A stretch of DNA of 64,000 nt. Source: Pseudooceanicola sp. HF7. Its GTDB lineage: Bacteria; Pseudomonadota; Alphaproteobacteria; Rhodobacterales; Rhodobacteraceae. The DNA lies in NCBI RefSeq assembly GCF_011806405.1, contig NZ_JAATOW010000007.1:1-64000 (forward strand). The letters run 5' to 3'. The notes beneath the pieces were generated by a model. The model was not told the DNA's origin and did not search any database. It saw only the letters and a list, made by a program, of their open reading frames with translations. This document shows, one piece after another, positions 39,847 to 48,247 of this stretch (the stretch's first letter is position 1; each line of letters opens with the position of its first letter). The translations under genes and the position numbers were made by a program.

Positions 39847-40239
39847 ATGATGGACGATTGGTACAGCGCCGAGAACGCGACTTTCGGAGACAGGATCGAA
39901 GCGGCGCGGCTGGCCGCCCGGATGACCCAGGGCCAGCTGGCCAAGCGCCTTGGCGTCAAGCTGTCGACCCTCAAGCACTGGGAACAGGACCTGTCAGAGC
40001 CGCGCGCCAACAAGCTGCAGATGCTGGCCGGGCTGCTGAACGTGTCGCTGACCTGGCTGCTGAACGGCGAAGGCGAAGGGGTGGCCGGTCCCGATGCGAT
40101 CGACCAGGCCCCCGATGCCGGTGCCATGGCCGCGCTTGGAGAGATCCGCGAGATCCGCACCCAGATGGCTGGCATGGCGGATCGTCTGGCGCTATTGGAG
40201 AAGCGCCTGAGAAACGTATTCAAGGAAGCCGCAGAATGA
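39847..40239 (+). CDS. XRE-family transcriptional regulator
   Basis: The protein has 130 aa. A helix-turn-helix of the Cro/cI type (about 14-66: RLAARMTQGQLAKRLGVKLS, LKHWEQDLSEPRANKLQMLA) is followed by a linker and a C-terminal coiled helix (about 95-128) likely used for oligomerisation. The start is supported by AGGAAGG 8 nt upstream. Its stop overlaps the start of sdhE by 4 bp, so both are made from one message. The target is unknown; control of its own operon is plausible. Confidence 0.88.
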   Translation: MMDDWYSAENATFGDRIEAARLAARMTQGQLAKRLGVKLSTLKHWEQDLSEPRANKLQMLAGLLNVSLTWLLNGEGEGVAGPDAIDQAPDAGAMAALGEIREIRTQMAGMADRLALLEKRLRNVFKEAAE

Positions 40240-40508
40240 CAGAGCCGGTCCCGGTCGGGGAAACCCGCGAAACCCGCGTGAAACGGATGCGGATGCGCTC
40301 CATGCGGCGCGGCATCAAGGAAATGGACATCATCCTTGTGCGCTTCGCCGATGCCTGCCTAGACGATCTGACCGATCAAGAACTGGACGCCTATGACCAG
40401 GTCCTGTCGCAGAACGACCAGGATCTCTACCAATGGGTCTCCGGCCAGAAAGAAGTCCCGGCAGAGCTGGCCCCGATGATCGCCCGGATCGCCGCCATCC
40501 CGGCCTGA
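40236..40508 (+). CDS. sdhE: SdhE/YgfY family FAD assembly factor
   Basis: The protein has 90 aa. It has the conserved SdhE core RMRMRSMRRGIKEMD (about 17-31), whose RGxKE motif contacts the flavoprotein, then a helical tail with DDLTDQELDAYDQVLSQND. It helps attach FAD covalently to succinate dehydrogenase SdhA. The start at 40236 lies in the ATGA overlap with the XRE gene and gives exactly the family length. No sdh genes are nearby. Confidence 0.93.
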   Translation: MTEPVPVGETRETRVKRMRMRSMRRGIKEMDIILVRFADACLDDLTDQELDAYDQVLSQNDQDLYQWVSGQKEVPAELAPMIARIAAIPA

Positions 40509-40654
40509 ACACCCCGGAGCCACGCGGGATCGTTCCACCCCTGGTTGAAATCCATCGGATGTTAACCATGGAACGGTCTATCCATTTGGAATTAACGCAA
40601 TTTTCGGGAATCTGCGTCAAATCTTCGTCCAAGAAATATCGGACGGAGAATTGG

Positions 40655-41155
40655 ATGAGCATTCAGAACGCGATTGGCCCGCGTAGCGCTCCTAAGGAGT
40701 TCATGGGCGGCTATCTCGACATGCTGGCGCTGGTGGAGCGGCTGCATCGTCTGTTGCTGGACGTCATCAAGGACGAATTCGAGCGTGTCGGCGTGCTTGA
40801 GATCAACGCGGTCCAGGCGCTTCTGCTCTACAACATCGGCGATAACGAAGTCACCGCCGGAGAGTTGAAGAGCCGTGGCTACTACCAGGGCAGCAACGTC
40901 AGCTACAACCTCAAGAAGCTCGTGGAAATGGGCTTCATGCACCACGAACGCTGTGAGATCGACCGCCGCTCCGTCCGCGTCCGCCTGACCCAGAAGGGGC
41001 GCGAAATCCGCGATGTGGTCGGCGATCTTTTCGCGCGCCATGCCGAGGGGCTGGAAAGCCGCAACATGCTGGATTTCAATGCCATGGAAGACAACAACGC
41101 CTCCCTGCGCCGCCTGGAACGGTTCTGGAGCGACCAGATCCGCTACATCTACTGA
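40655..41155 (+). CDS. ldtR: LdtR-type MarR-family transcriptional regulator
   Basis: The protein has 166 aa. A winged-helix MarR fold is clear (INAVQALLLYNIGDNEVTAGEL, GYYQGSNVSYNLKKLVEMGF and a wing with DRRSVRVRLT). It resembles LdtR, which in Rhizobiales controls an L,D-transpeptidase and osmotic tolerance; that role here is by homology. The start at 40655 has GGAG 7 nt upstream. It is monocistronic, about 145 bp after sdhE. Confidence 0.85.
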   Translation: MSIQNAIGPRSAPKEFMGGYLDMLALVERLHRLLLDVIKDEFERVGVLEINAVQALLLYNIGDNEVTAGELKSRGYYQGSNVSYNLKKLVEMGFMHHERCEIDRRSVRVRLTQKGREIRDVVGDLFARHAEGLESRNMLDFNAMEDNNASLRRLERFWSDQIRYIY

Positions 41156-41277
41156 TCCGCCGCCTGAAACACCCCAAGCTGACAGCCCGTGCGGCGTCAC
41201 GCTGCCGGGCCAACTAAGCCGCACGCAGGACCGAAGGGCTGGCCCCTCCGGTCCTTCCCCGTAATCAGGGCAAGTGT

Positions 41278-42018
41278 TCAGGGCTGGCCGTCTTCGGGGA
41301 AGGGCAGGGGGGTGTCCGGCACGAGGGTCGACACGGCGATCACCTGCAATTCCCGCAGCAGCTTGCGCACCATGGCGGCGTGGTAATCCCGGAAGCCAAG
41401 CGCGGTTTCCAGGAAAGCATCCGGCCCGCGCAGCACATAGGCCCTGTAATAGGCAGAGAGCGGCGCGATCCCCATGGCCTCGCCCCCGCGCGCGCCGCCG
41501 TCGGCCGCGCCGATCGCCAGGCCGTTGACGGTGATATCACCCATCTCGACGCTTTGCGGGTGGGGGCGGGCGTTGTGGATCCCATCGCCTGAGATATCCA
41601 GCACATGCCGCCAGCACTCCGGCTGATCCGCCAACGCCGCACGTCCATAGCGCAGCGCCGCCCCGATGGAGGTGGAGGGCTCCATCGCCCCGCGCCGGGA
41701 GGCGCGCAATTCCTGCTGAAGCGCCGTGATATCCGTGTCGCTGCGGATGCTGCGCCAGGGGGCCAGCAGCCGCTGGTCCGCCGTGCCGCTCCACTCAAAG
41801 ACCATCAGCCGCACCGGGGCCTGCGGGATATCCAGAAGCGCGTTGCGCACATCAGCCTCTCCCAGGGCCGCGGCCAGCCCGTCGATCTGCAGCCGGTATT
41901 CATCGCCATCGACAGAGCCAGAGACATCCAGCCCCAGGGCCAGCGCCTGGCGGCAGGTTTCGGCCTGAAGCGGCCCTGCCAGGACCAGGGCAAGAAGGGG
42001 CGCGGCTAGCCGCAGCAT
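41278..42018 (-). CDS. DUF1194 (VWA-like) secreted protein, copy 2
   Basis: The protein has 246 aa. A short signal peptide ends near QAE (about residue 19). A von Willebrand A-like domain follows, with a MIDAS-type DxSxS at DVSGSVD (31-37) and a later DISGDGIHN. The family is annotated DUF1194; the function is unknown, but such domains usually mediate metal-dependent protein contacts in the periplasm or outside. Its start overlaps the upstream paralogue by 13 bp, marking a tandem duplication. Confidence 0.85.
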   Translation of the reverse strand: MLRLAAPLLALVLAGPLQAETCRQALALGLDVSGSVDGDEYRLQIDGLAAALGEADVRNALLDIPQAPVRLMVFEWSGTADQRLLAPWRSIRSDTDITALQQELRASRRGAMEPSTSIGAALRYGRAALADQPECWRHVLDISGDGIHNARPHPQSVEMGDITVNGLAIGAADGGARGGEAMGIAPLSAYYRAYVLRGPDAFLETALGFRDYHAAMVRKLLRELQVIAVSTLVPDTPLPFPEDGQP

Positions 42019-42776
42019 TCGGGGGGTGTCTCTGCCTGGCCCATCTGCAGGTCGTTGATTTCACGGAACAGCTTCAGGCCCATGGCATGGGCGAAATCCT
42101 CAAAACCGTTCGCCACCTCAAGAAAGGCGCCGGGACCCCGGATCACGTGCTGCTGGTAGAAGTCGTAAACGCCCTCGTCCGGGCCAAGGATCGCCAGCCC
42201 GTTCACCACCACCCCGGCGAATGGGAAATTGCGATAGGCCAGCTCCGGGCCGAAGCCCTCGTTGTTGATCCCGTCGCCAGACAGGTCCAGCACCTGCCGG
42301 TCACAGGCGGGCGCGTCCCGCAACAACCCCGCCCCAAAGCCAAGCGCATAGCCGGTCGCGGTGGGAAACCCGCTGTGGGACCGCCGGGCCTCTGACAGGC
42401 GCGAAGAGGCGCGCAGGATGTCTTCCGGGGTGCGGATCATCAGCCAGGGCAGGATCACCTTCTGCTGGTAGCGCCCGCTCCATTCATAGGCCGAAAGGGC
42501 GACGGCGCCATTGCCGTTTAGCAGCGCCTGCCGGATCTGCGGCAGCAGCAGCGCCCGGGCCAGCCCGTCGCGCTGCAGCTGATATTCCCGGCTGTCGACA
42601 GAGGCAGAGACATCCAGCGCCAGGACCAGGGCCAGCCGACAATGGCTGCCCCCCTGCGCCTGCGCGGCCAGGGGTGTCAGCGCCAGAAGAAGCCACAGGC
42701 CGACGCCCCGCAGCAGTTGCCACGGCGCCCGGCGTGCGTGACTTACCAGTGGCCGGTGTTTTCCATGCTTGCCCAA
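42006..42776 (-). CDS. DUF1194 (VWA-like) secreted protein, copy 1
   Basis: The protein has about 256 aa. It has the same layout as the downstream paralogue: DVSASVD (55-61) and DLSGDGINN. No ATG or GTG exists in frame before the signal peptide inside the free region; a TTG at 42776 gives a basic n-region and a proper hydrophobic core ending in AQA (about 40), with GGAG 11 nt upstream. That start overlaps the end of the glyoxalase-like gene by 34 bp. The start is tentative; the domain is not. Confidence 0.75.
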   Translation of the reverse strand: MGKHGKHRPLVSHARRAPWQLLRGVGLWLLLALTPLAAQAQGGSHCRLALVLALDVSASVDSREYQLQRDGLARALLLPQIRQALLNGNGAVALSAYEWSGRYQQKVILPWLMIRTPEDILRASSRLSEARRSHSGFPTATGYALGFGAGLLRDAPACDRQVLDLSGDGINNEGFGPELAYRNFPFAGVVVNGLAILGPDEGVYDFYQQHVIRGPGAFLEVANGFEDFAHAMGLKLFREINDLQMGQAETPPECCG

Positions 42777-43162
42777 GGTTCCGCCGGCTCCAGATTTCCA
42801 TCCTGCAGCAACTCGATGGAGACATTGTCCGGCGACCGGACAAAGGCCATGTGGCCATCGCGCGGCGGACGGTTGATCGTCACGCCGGCGTCCATCAGTT
42901 TCTGGCAGGTCTCGTAGATGTTCTCGACCTGGTAGGCGAGGTGACCGAAATGACGGCTGTCGCTTGGCAGCCCGTCGTCGCCATCCCAGTTCCAGGTCAG
43001 TTCGACCGGGCATTCCTCGTGGCCTTCGGGGGCCATGAATACCAGCGTGAAGCGGCCGCCCTCGTTCTCGATCCGCCGGGTCTCTTTCAGGCCCAGCAGC
43101 TCGTAGAACGCCATGCTTTTCTCAAGGTCCTTCACGCGGACCATCGTATGCAGGTAACGCAT
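42743..43162 (-). CDS. gloA: Glyoxalase I-like VOC protein
   Basis: The protein has 139 aa. The sequence MRYLHTMVRVKDLEKSMAFY, GHLAYQVENIYETC and SPDNVSIELLQ follows lactoylglutathione lyase, which isomerises the methylglyoxal-glutathione adduct. The metal ligands His5, a central Glu, His94 and a late Glu are in the expected places. The start at 43162 fits the family. It is upstream of the DUF1194 pair on the same strand and divergent from thyX. Confidence 0.88.
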   Translation of the reverse strand: MRYLHTMVRVKDLEKSMAFYELLGLKETRRIENEGGRFTLVFMAPEGHEECPVELTWNWDGDDGLPSDSRHFGHLAYQVENIYETCQKLMDAGVTINRPPRDGHMAFVRSPDNVSIELLQDGNLEPAEPWASMENTGHW

Positions 43163-43354
43163 CCGTCTTGCTCTTTCTGTTGCGGTATTTAGCCGGGACG
43201 CGCCTGGCGTCCCTTCATGCTTGCAGCGTAGCAGCCCCGCGCCACTTGTCGATGTGAAAAGCCGCGCAGAGGAGTTATCCACAGCATGTAGAGGTTTTTT
43301 CCGCCCCTCTTACCAGATAAGGTGGGCGAAAATCTCTCCAGAAAGGATTCGTCC

Positions 43355-44263
43355 ATGCCGCTTTCCGCTGACCAGCAGGCCGAGATCGAAGAACTGCGGG
43401 CCGCGCCCGCCTCGACCCTGCGGGCCACCGTACCGGGGATCGAGGCGCATCTCTACAAGGCCGTTCCGGTTCTGGATCATGGCTTTGTCCGCGTCGTCGA
43501 CTACATGGGCGACGATTCCGCGATCTGCCAGGCGGCGCGCGTCTCCTACGGGCGCGGCACGAAATCGGTGCAGAACGACGAAGGCCTGATCCGCTACCTG
43601 ATGCGTCACTGGCACTCGACCCCCTTCGAGATGTGCGAGCTGAAGCTGCATGTGAAACTGCCGGTCTTCGTGGCCCGTCAGTGGATCCGCCACCGCACCG
43701 CCAACGTGAACGAATACTCCGCCCGCTATTCGATCCTGGACCGGGAATTCTACATCCCCGCGCCGGAACACCTAGCGGCGCAATCGGTGATCAACAACCA
43801 GGGCCGGGGCGAAGCCCTGACCGGCGAGGAAGCCGCCCGCGTGCTGGAATACCTCAAGACCGACAGCGCCCGCGCCTATGATCACTACGCAGAGATGATC
43901 AACCAGGAGGACGGACAGCAGGGCCTGGCGCGTGAACTGGCGCGGATGAACCTGCCCGCCAATATCTACACCCAGTGGTACTGGAAGGTGGATCTGCACA
44001 ACCTCTTCCACTTCCTGCGCCTGCGCGCCGATGCCCATGCCCAGTATGAAATCCGCGTCTACGCGGACGAGATCTGCAAGCTTGTCGCCGATTGGGTCCC
44101 CCTGGCCTACAAGGCCTTCGAGGATTACCGCCTGGGCGCGGTTTCCATGTCCGCCCAGATGGTCGACTGCCTGCGCCGCATGCTGGCCGGCGAAGAGGTG
44201 ACGGAAGAGAACTGCGGCATGTCCAAGCGCGAGTGGCGCGAATTCCGCGGCATGCTCGACTGA
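43355..44263 (+). CDS. thyX: FAD-dependent thymidylate synthase
   Basis: The enzyme has 302 aa and makes dTMP from dUMP with NADPH, FAD and methylene-tetrahydrofolate. The ThyX motif [15 protein letters not shown] (RHRx7S) is intact. The start at 43355 follows AGAAAGGA; a longer frame from 43322 lacks a site. It depends on the dUMP produced by the dut gene at 21.3 kb. No thyA is visible in this window. Confidence 0.96.
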   Translation: MPLSADQQAEIEELRAAPASTLRATVPGIEAHLYKAVPVLDHGFVRVVDYMGDDSAICQAARVSYGRGTKSVQNDEGLIRYLMRHWHSTPFEMCELKLHVKLPVFVARQWIRHRTANVNEYSARYSILDREFYIPAPEHLAAQSVINNQGRGEALTGEEAARVLEYLKTDSARAYDHYAEMINQEDGQQGLARELARMNLPANIYTQWYWKVDLHNLFHFLRLRADAHAQYEIRVYADEICKLVADWVPLAYKAFEDYRLGAVSMSAQMVDCLRRMLAGEEVTEENCGMSKREWREFRGMLD

Positions 44264-44339
44264 CGGAAACTCATCCGAAAACAGACTGATCCAGCGTGGC
44301 GGTCTGCACGTATTCCCCCCAGATATTCCCGGAGGAAAC

Positions 44340-44741
44340 ATGCAGATCGTCACGCTTTATCTCACCACCGCCCTGGTTTTCCTGGGGCTCGACGCGGTGA
44401 TGCTGAAACACGTCATGCGGCCGCTCTTTGAAACGCGGCTTGGCGATCAGCTTCTGGCCGATCCGCGTTTCGGACCGGCCGGGGTGTTTTACCTGTTCTA
44501 CGTCGCCGGCGTGGTCTGGTTCGTCTCGCTTCCCGCGCTCTGGGACGGCAAGGCATTTCATGCGCTGGCCAGCGGGGCGCTTCTGGGGGCCATGGCCTAT
44601 GGCACCTATGAATTCACCAATTACGCCACGCTGCGGGCCTGGGATCTGCGCATGGTGGCCACGGACCTGATCTGGGGCACCGTTCTGACGGGCACCTCTG
44701 CCTTCATCGGCGTGATCGTGACCCAGAAGATCTTCAACTAG
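44340..44741 (+). CDS. DUF2177 family membrane protein
   Basis: The protein has 133 aa with four predicted membrane helices (about 3-20, 48-66, 72-90 and 104-127). It matches the DUF2177 pattern of small integral membrane proteins with FLGLDAVMLKHVMRPLF at the start and FTNYATL before the last helices. The function is unknown. GGAGGA lies just before the ATG. It follows thyX by about 75 bp on the same strand. Confidence 0.82.
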   Translation: MQIVTLYLTTALVFLGLDAVMLKHVMRPLFETRLGDQLLADPRFGPAGVFYLFYVAGVVWFVSLPALWDGKAFHALASGALLGAMAYGTYEFTNYATLRAWDLRMVATDLIWGTVLTGTSAFIGVIVTQKIFN

Positions 44742-44829
44742 GGCAGGATATCTTCAAGAAATCGCATTTGGTCTGCGAAAACCGTCATGAATCTGTTACA
44801 GTGGGGCAAACGCCACACGGAGCTGCTTC

Positions 44830-45126
44830 ATGATCCGTTTCGCCTGCCTTTGCGCGCTTGCTCTTTCCGCGGGTCCCACCGCAGCCAGTTCGCCCATTGC
44901 CGAGGTCATCTGCGATGGGCGCGCCGCCATGGAACAGCGGCTGAGCACGCGGATGCGCAGCACGCGACAGGCCACCGGCTTGCGCGGACCGGAGCAGGTG
45001 ATGGAGGTCTGGACAGATCCCACCGGCGACTGGACGCTCGTGGTCACCTATGCGACCGGGACGTCCTGCATTGTTTCAATGGGCGAAGCCTGGCAGGACA
45101 TGCGCCCGCCACGGGATCCTGCCTGA
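44830..45126 (+). CDS. Small secreted hypothetical protein
   Basis: The protein has 98 aa. A signal peptide (cleavage near AAS, about residue 19) is followed by a small soluble domain with two Cys (CDGRAAMEQ and TSCIVSMG) that could form a disulfide in the periplasm. I recognise no named family beyond similar small proteins of this group. GGAG precedes the ATG at about 8 nt, and codon usage matches its neighbours. Confidence 0.65.
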   Translation: MIRFACLCALALSAGPTAASSPIAEVICDGRAAMEQRLSTRMRSTRQATGLRGPEQVMEVWTDPTGDWTLVVTYATGTSCIVSMGEAWQDMRPPRDPA

Positions 45127-45162
45127 CCCGGTCATCATGGCCGCAGGGCGGGGACGTGTCAG

Positions 45163-45190
45163 AAAAAACCCGGAAACTGGCGTTTCCGGG
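45163..45190 (-). terminator. Intrinsic terminator of the cold-shock gene
   Basis: A perfect 9-bp stem (45169-45177 with 45182-45190) closes a 4-nt loop (TGGC on the plus strand). Read on the minus strand it is followed by GGG-free TTTTTTCTG, a textbook T tract. It lies about 100 bp after the csp stop. Confidence 0.88.
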
Positions 45191-45293
45191 GCATGGAATT
45201 GCCGACTTGCGAACTCTTGACTGCACTCTGTGAGGGTGGCGCCGGGCCTTGGCGGATCATGGCGATGGCTTGATCCTGTCGGTGGGGCGTCTG

Positions 45294-45500
45294 TCAGAGC
45301 AGCTTCAGATCTCCGGCCATCTGCCGGCCGTCGCGCCCCTCGGTCAGTTCGTAGCCAACCTTCTGGTTGTCCGCGAGCCCGGTCAGCCCCGAGCGCTCCA
45401 CGGCGGAGATATGCACAAAGACATCCTTGCCGCCTTCTTCGGGTTCGATGAAACCGTACCCTTTCGTCGTATTGAACCATTTTACGGTGCCTACAGGCAT
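45294..45500 (-). CDS. Cold-shock domain protein (CspA family)
   Basis: The protein has 68 aa, a single OB-fold with the RNA-binding motifs KGYGFI (RNP1-like) and DVFVHISAVE (RNP2). It acts as an RNA chaperone. AGGAGAG lies 5 nt before the ATG. A roughly 190-bp upstream region, shared with the ArsC/Spx-like gene, could hold a long 5' leader as in other csp genes. Whether it is cold-inducible cannot be read. Confidence 0.93.
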   Translation of the reverse strand: MPVGTVKWFNTTKGYGFIEPEEGGKDVFVHISAVERSGLTGLADNQKVGYELTEGRDGRQMAGDLKLL

Positions 45501-45693
45501 TCCGTCTCTCCTCTTGCCGTTTTGCCCTGCAATTCAGGGGACTTGCTGCAAGACGGACAAGGTCATAAAAGTCGGTGACTTGCCGATCCTGCACGGTTCA
45601 AGGATTGCATTGGTTTTGTAAAAAGCAAGCAAAACAAAGGTATTGCCGCCGCATAGCACAGGATTTGGGCGAAGTGCGGCAAAGGGGGCGTTT

Positions 45694-46008
45694 ATGAATG
45701 TATACGGTATCAAGAATTGCGACACCTGTCGCAAGGCCTTGAAAGAGCTGGAAAATCCAGAGCTTGTTGATATCCGGCACGACGGGCTGCCCGAAGCACT
45801 GCTGCAGCGGGCTGCCGAAACATTCGGCAACGATCTGCTCAACCGCAGGTCGACGACCTGGCGCGGCCTGGACGAGGCAGAGCGCGAGAAGGGCATCCAA
45901 GAGCTGCTGCGCGCCCATCCGCTGCTGATGAAACGCCCGCTCATCGAAGCGGGCGATCAGCTTTATCTTGGCTGGGGGCCAGAGGTGCGCGCGGCCCTGG
46001 TTGGCTAG
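45694..46008 (+). CDS. ArsC/Spx-family thioredoxin-fold protein
   Basis: The protein has 104 aa. It begins with MNVYGIKNCDTCRKALKEL: a CxxC (Cys9 and Cys12) at the start of a thioredoxin-like fold, as in the YffB/Spx branch of the ArsC family. Arsenate reductase activity is not implied, since classic ArsC has a different Cys setting. The start at 45694 follows AAGGGGG. It converges on the bufferin operon with only 12 bp between stops. Confidence 0.82.
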   Translation: MNVYGIKNCDTCRKALKELENPELVDIRHDGLPEALLQRAAETFGNDLLNRRSTTWRGLDEAEREKGIQELLRAHPLLMKRPLIEAGDQLYLGWGPEVRAALVG

Positions 46009-46020
46009 GGCGCGACGGGG

Positions 46021-46569
46021 CTAGGGCGTGACGGGCGCAGGCGATGTCGCGCGAAAGACCAGCCGGTCCAGCGCCAGTGCCCCGCCCCCCATCAGCCCCG
46101 GCACCAGCAACAGGAACACCCAGAGCGCCCGCTGATCCAGCACCACGCCGGCGGGCATCCTGTCGAACCAGGCGCCCAGCGTCGCGGCATGGGCGATGCC
46201 GCCATGTCCGTATAGATCGGTCAGGCTCTGCACCGCGATGAAGCCGATCATCCCGAAGCTTGCCAACCGCGTCAGCAGGCCCAGCACCACCATCAGCGGC
46301 AGCAGGAACTCTGCCCAGGTGCCGGCCACCACGATCAGCCATTGCAGCCAGCTCATCTGCGCGGCGTCATAGCCCGCCGCCTCGAAGGCGCGCGGAAAGA
46401 TCTGCCCGTAGGCCCCGGCAGAGGGGTGCAGAAAGCCGAAGATCCCATCGCCCAGCTTTGTCAGGGCCGAGCTCCAGAAATAGGTCAGCAGCACGGCGGC
46501 AAAAAGGAACCGCGCCAGGACCGGCAGGGCAGGGCTGAGCCGGGACAGCGGCTGGGTCGGATCTGTCAT
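46021..46569 (-). CDS. DoxX-family membrane protein of the bufferin operon
   Basis: The protein has 182 aa with four predicted membrane helices; the DoxX pattern includes ARFLFAAVLLTYFWSSALTKL and AEFLLPLMVVLGLLTR. It is the last gene of the operon, its start overlapping the bufC stop by 4 bp. DoxX proteins recur in bufferin loci and are thought to act as a quinone-linked redox partner in the membrane. A link to the oxidative maturation step is inference. Confidence 0.88.
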   Translation of the reverse strand: MTDPTQPLSRLSPALPVLARFLFAAVLLTYFWSSALTKLGDGIFGFLHPSAGAYGQIFPRAFEAAGYDAAQMSWLQWLIVVAGTWAEFLLPLMVVLGLLTRLASFGMIGFIAVQSLTDLYGHGGIAHAATLGAWFDRMPAGVVLDQRALWVFLLLVPGLMGGGALALDRLVFRATSPAPVTP

Positions 46570-47318
46570 CTGGGAACCTCCAGGTCGGTGATAGCCCCCC
46601 GGGCCAGCAAAAGGCCCAGCAGGTCGGTCAGTGGCGCCTCATCGCCATCGCTGGCCGCATGGGCTTCGGAGACATTGGCGCCGTCCAGCAGGGCGCGCAT
46701 CATCAGGCCCTGGGGTTTGCTCAGCGGATCGGGGCGTGGGTCGTAGCCCGGGCGGCTGATCAGCACGTCCTGGGCCTGCGGGCGCGGCGCGGGGGCCTCT
46801 GCCTCATGGGCCTTGCGCCAGATGTCATGCAGGGGCCAGGCCGAGGGCAGCAGGCGCAGGGCGGGCGCAAAGCGCAGCCGGGCAAGAGGCAGGGCCTCTT
46901 GCGGCAGGGCGGCCAGTCGGTCGGGCGCGACCGGCGTGGCGTCGGCGGCGTGGTAGGAACTGCGCAGCGCCAGGTCCAGCCGGGCGGCATCGGGCAGGTA
47001 GCCCATCTGGGCCACCGGCGCGAAACCGGCAAGGAAGTCGGGAAAGGCATCGCCATAGCGAAACATGCGCGGATCCCGCGGCGGATGGGCCCGCACGAAG
47101 GGCAGGGCGATGCGGCGCAGGTTGGTCTCTCCGATCAGCCGGGCCACGGTGGGGAACCCCTCCAGCACGGCCTCTGTCAGGCTGGCGGCCACGTTGTTGC
47201 GATAGACATCGAACCGCCGCCCCACAGGCCCGCCCCGCCCGTCGCCAAGCGCCTCCGGCGGTGGCAGGGCAGGATCCAGAAGGGCGGCGCGGAAACCGGC
47301 TTGCAGGACGCGGGTCAT
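46566..47318 (-). CDS. bufC: BufC: DUF2063 partner of the DUF692 enzyme
   Basis: The protein has 250 aa. The DUF2063 N-terminal domain is clear (FRAALLD.., [25 protein letters not shown], later [20 protein letters not shown] and [21 protein letters not shown]). Such proteins bind the precursor peptide and its DUF692 enzyme and are needed for modification in related RiPP systems. It starts in the ATGA shared with bufB and ends in the ATGA shared with doxX, so the three products are made together. Confidence 0.9.
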   Translation of the reverse strand: MTRVLQAGFRAALLDPALPPPEALGDGRGGPVGRRFDVYRNNVAASLTEAVLEGFPTVARLIGETNLRRIALPFVRAHPPRDPRMFRYGDAFPDFLAGFAPVAQMGYLPDAARLDLALRSSYHAADATPVAPDRLAALPQEALPLARLRFAPALRLLPSAWPLHDIWRKAHEAEAPAPRPQAQDVLISRPGYDPRPDPLSKPQGLMMRALLDGANVSEAHAASDGDEAPLTDLLGLLLARGAITDLEVPR

Positions 47319-48169
47319 GACGGTTGCACCGGCGCCAGCGCCGCCTCTGCCCGGCGCGCCTGCGTGGCCAGCACGGGCCAGTCGGGCACGTCGTTGTCCC
47401 ATTCGATCAAGAGCGGCCTGGGCCCCGACAGCGCCAGCACCGCCTCCAGCAGCGCCCAGACCGGATCGGCCACCTCGCGCCCGTGGCTGTCGATCAGCAG
47501 GGGCCGGCCGGCCTCGTCTTCTTCCTCGTCATGGCCGCCCAGGTGGATTTCGCCGACGGCGGCCATGGGGAAATCGCCGACATAGGCCAGAGGATCCAGG
47601 CCAAGGTTCACGGCAGAGACGAAGACATTGTTCACGTCCAGCAGCAGCCCGCAGCCAGTGCGCCGGGCGACCTCGCGCAGGAACTCGGTCTCGGGCATCT
47701 CGCTTTCCTCGAAGGCCAGGTAGCTCGAGGGGTTCTCAAGCAGCATCGGCCGTCCGACCGCCTCTTGCAGCTGGTCGATATGGCGGCAGACCCGCGCCAG
47801 CGTCTCGCCCGTGTAGGGCAGGGGCAGCAGGTCGTTCAGAAAGGCGCTGTCATGTGTGGACCAGGCAAGGTGCTCTGAAAAGCTGGCCGGTTGCAGCCAG
47901 TCGCAGAGCTGGCGCAGGCGGTCCAGGTGGGCCGGGTCCAGCGGCCCTTCGCCGCCGATCGACAGGCCCACGCCATGGACCGAGACGGGGAAGCGCTCCG
48001 CCAGGTGGCGCAGCTGGGCCAGGGGCCGTCCGCCCGCGCCCATGTAATTCTCTGCATGGATCTCCAGCCAGCGGACGGGGGCGGGATCTGCCATGATCTG
48101 CGCGTAATGCCGGGCCTTGTAGCCCACGCCGGGGGCGGCGGGCAGGCGGGGGTGGCTGTGATCGAACAT
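47315..48169 (-). CDS. bufB: BufB: DUF692 multinuclear non-haem iron oxidase
   Basis: The protein has 284 aa. It is a TIM-barrel DUF692/MNIO enzyme of the MbnB/TglH type, with the expected His/Glu/Asp/Asn ligand segments: [52 protein letters not shown] and LIEWDND. In bufferin systems this enzyme oxidises Cys residues of the precursor to thiooxazole rings that bind copper. The start at 48169 has GGAG 7 nt upstream. It overlaps bufC (ATGA) and is separated from bufA by a strong stem-loop. Confidence 0.92.
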   Translation of the reverse strand: MFDHSHPRLPAAPGVGYKARHYAQIMADPAPVRWLEIHAENYMGAGGRPLAQLRHLAERFPVSVHGVGLSIGGEGPLDPAHLDRLRQLCDWLQPASFSEHLAWSTHDSAFLNDLLPLPYTGETLARVCRHIDQLQEAVGRPMLLENPSSYLAFEESEMPETEFLREVARRTGCGLLLDVNNVFVSAVNLGLDPLAYVGDFPMAAVGEIHLGGHDEEEDEAGRPLLIDSHGREVADPVWALLEAVLALSGPRPLLIEWDNDVPDWPVLATQARRAEAALAPVQPS

Positions 48170-48202
48170 GCGGGGCTCCATCGGATCAGGTGCTGAAGAA
48201 CG

Positions 48203-48239
48203 GGTCCGGCGCAGGCAGGTGCGGTGCCTGCGCCGGACC
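48203..48239 (-). promoter_or_regulatory. Strong stem-loop between bufA and bufB
   Basis: A perfect 15-bp stem (48203-48217 with 48225-48239) closes a 7-nt loop. It begins 8 nt after the bufA stop and ends about 33 nt before the bufB start. No T tract follows on the minus strand, so it is more likely a 3'-end stabiliser or partial attenuator that keeps bufA mRNA in excess than a full terminator. Confidence 0.75.
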
Positions 48240-48247
48240 ATTCGCAA

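Noticed and set aside
45694-46008. Arsenate reductase (arsC) label for the CxxC protein
   Set aside because: The CxxC at the very N-terminus fits the Spx/YffB branch; the nearest arsR-type gene is 17 kb away. Left as family-level only.
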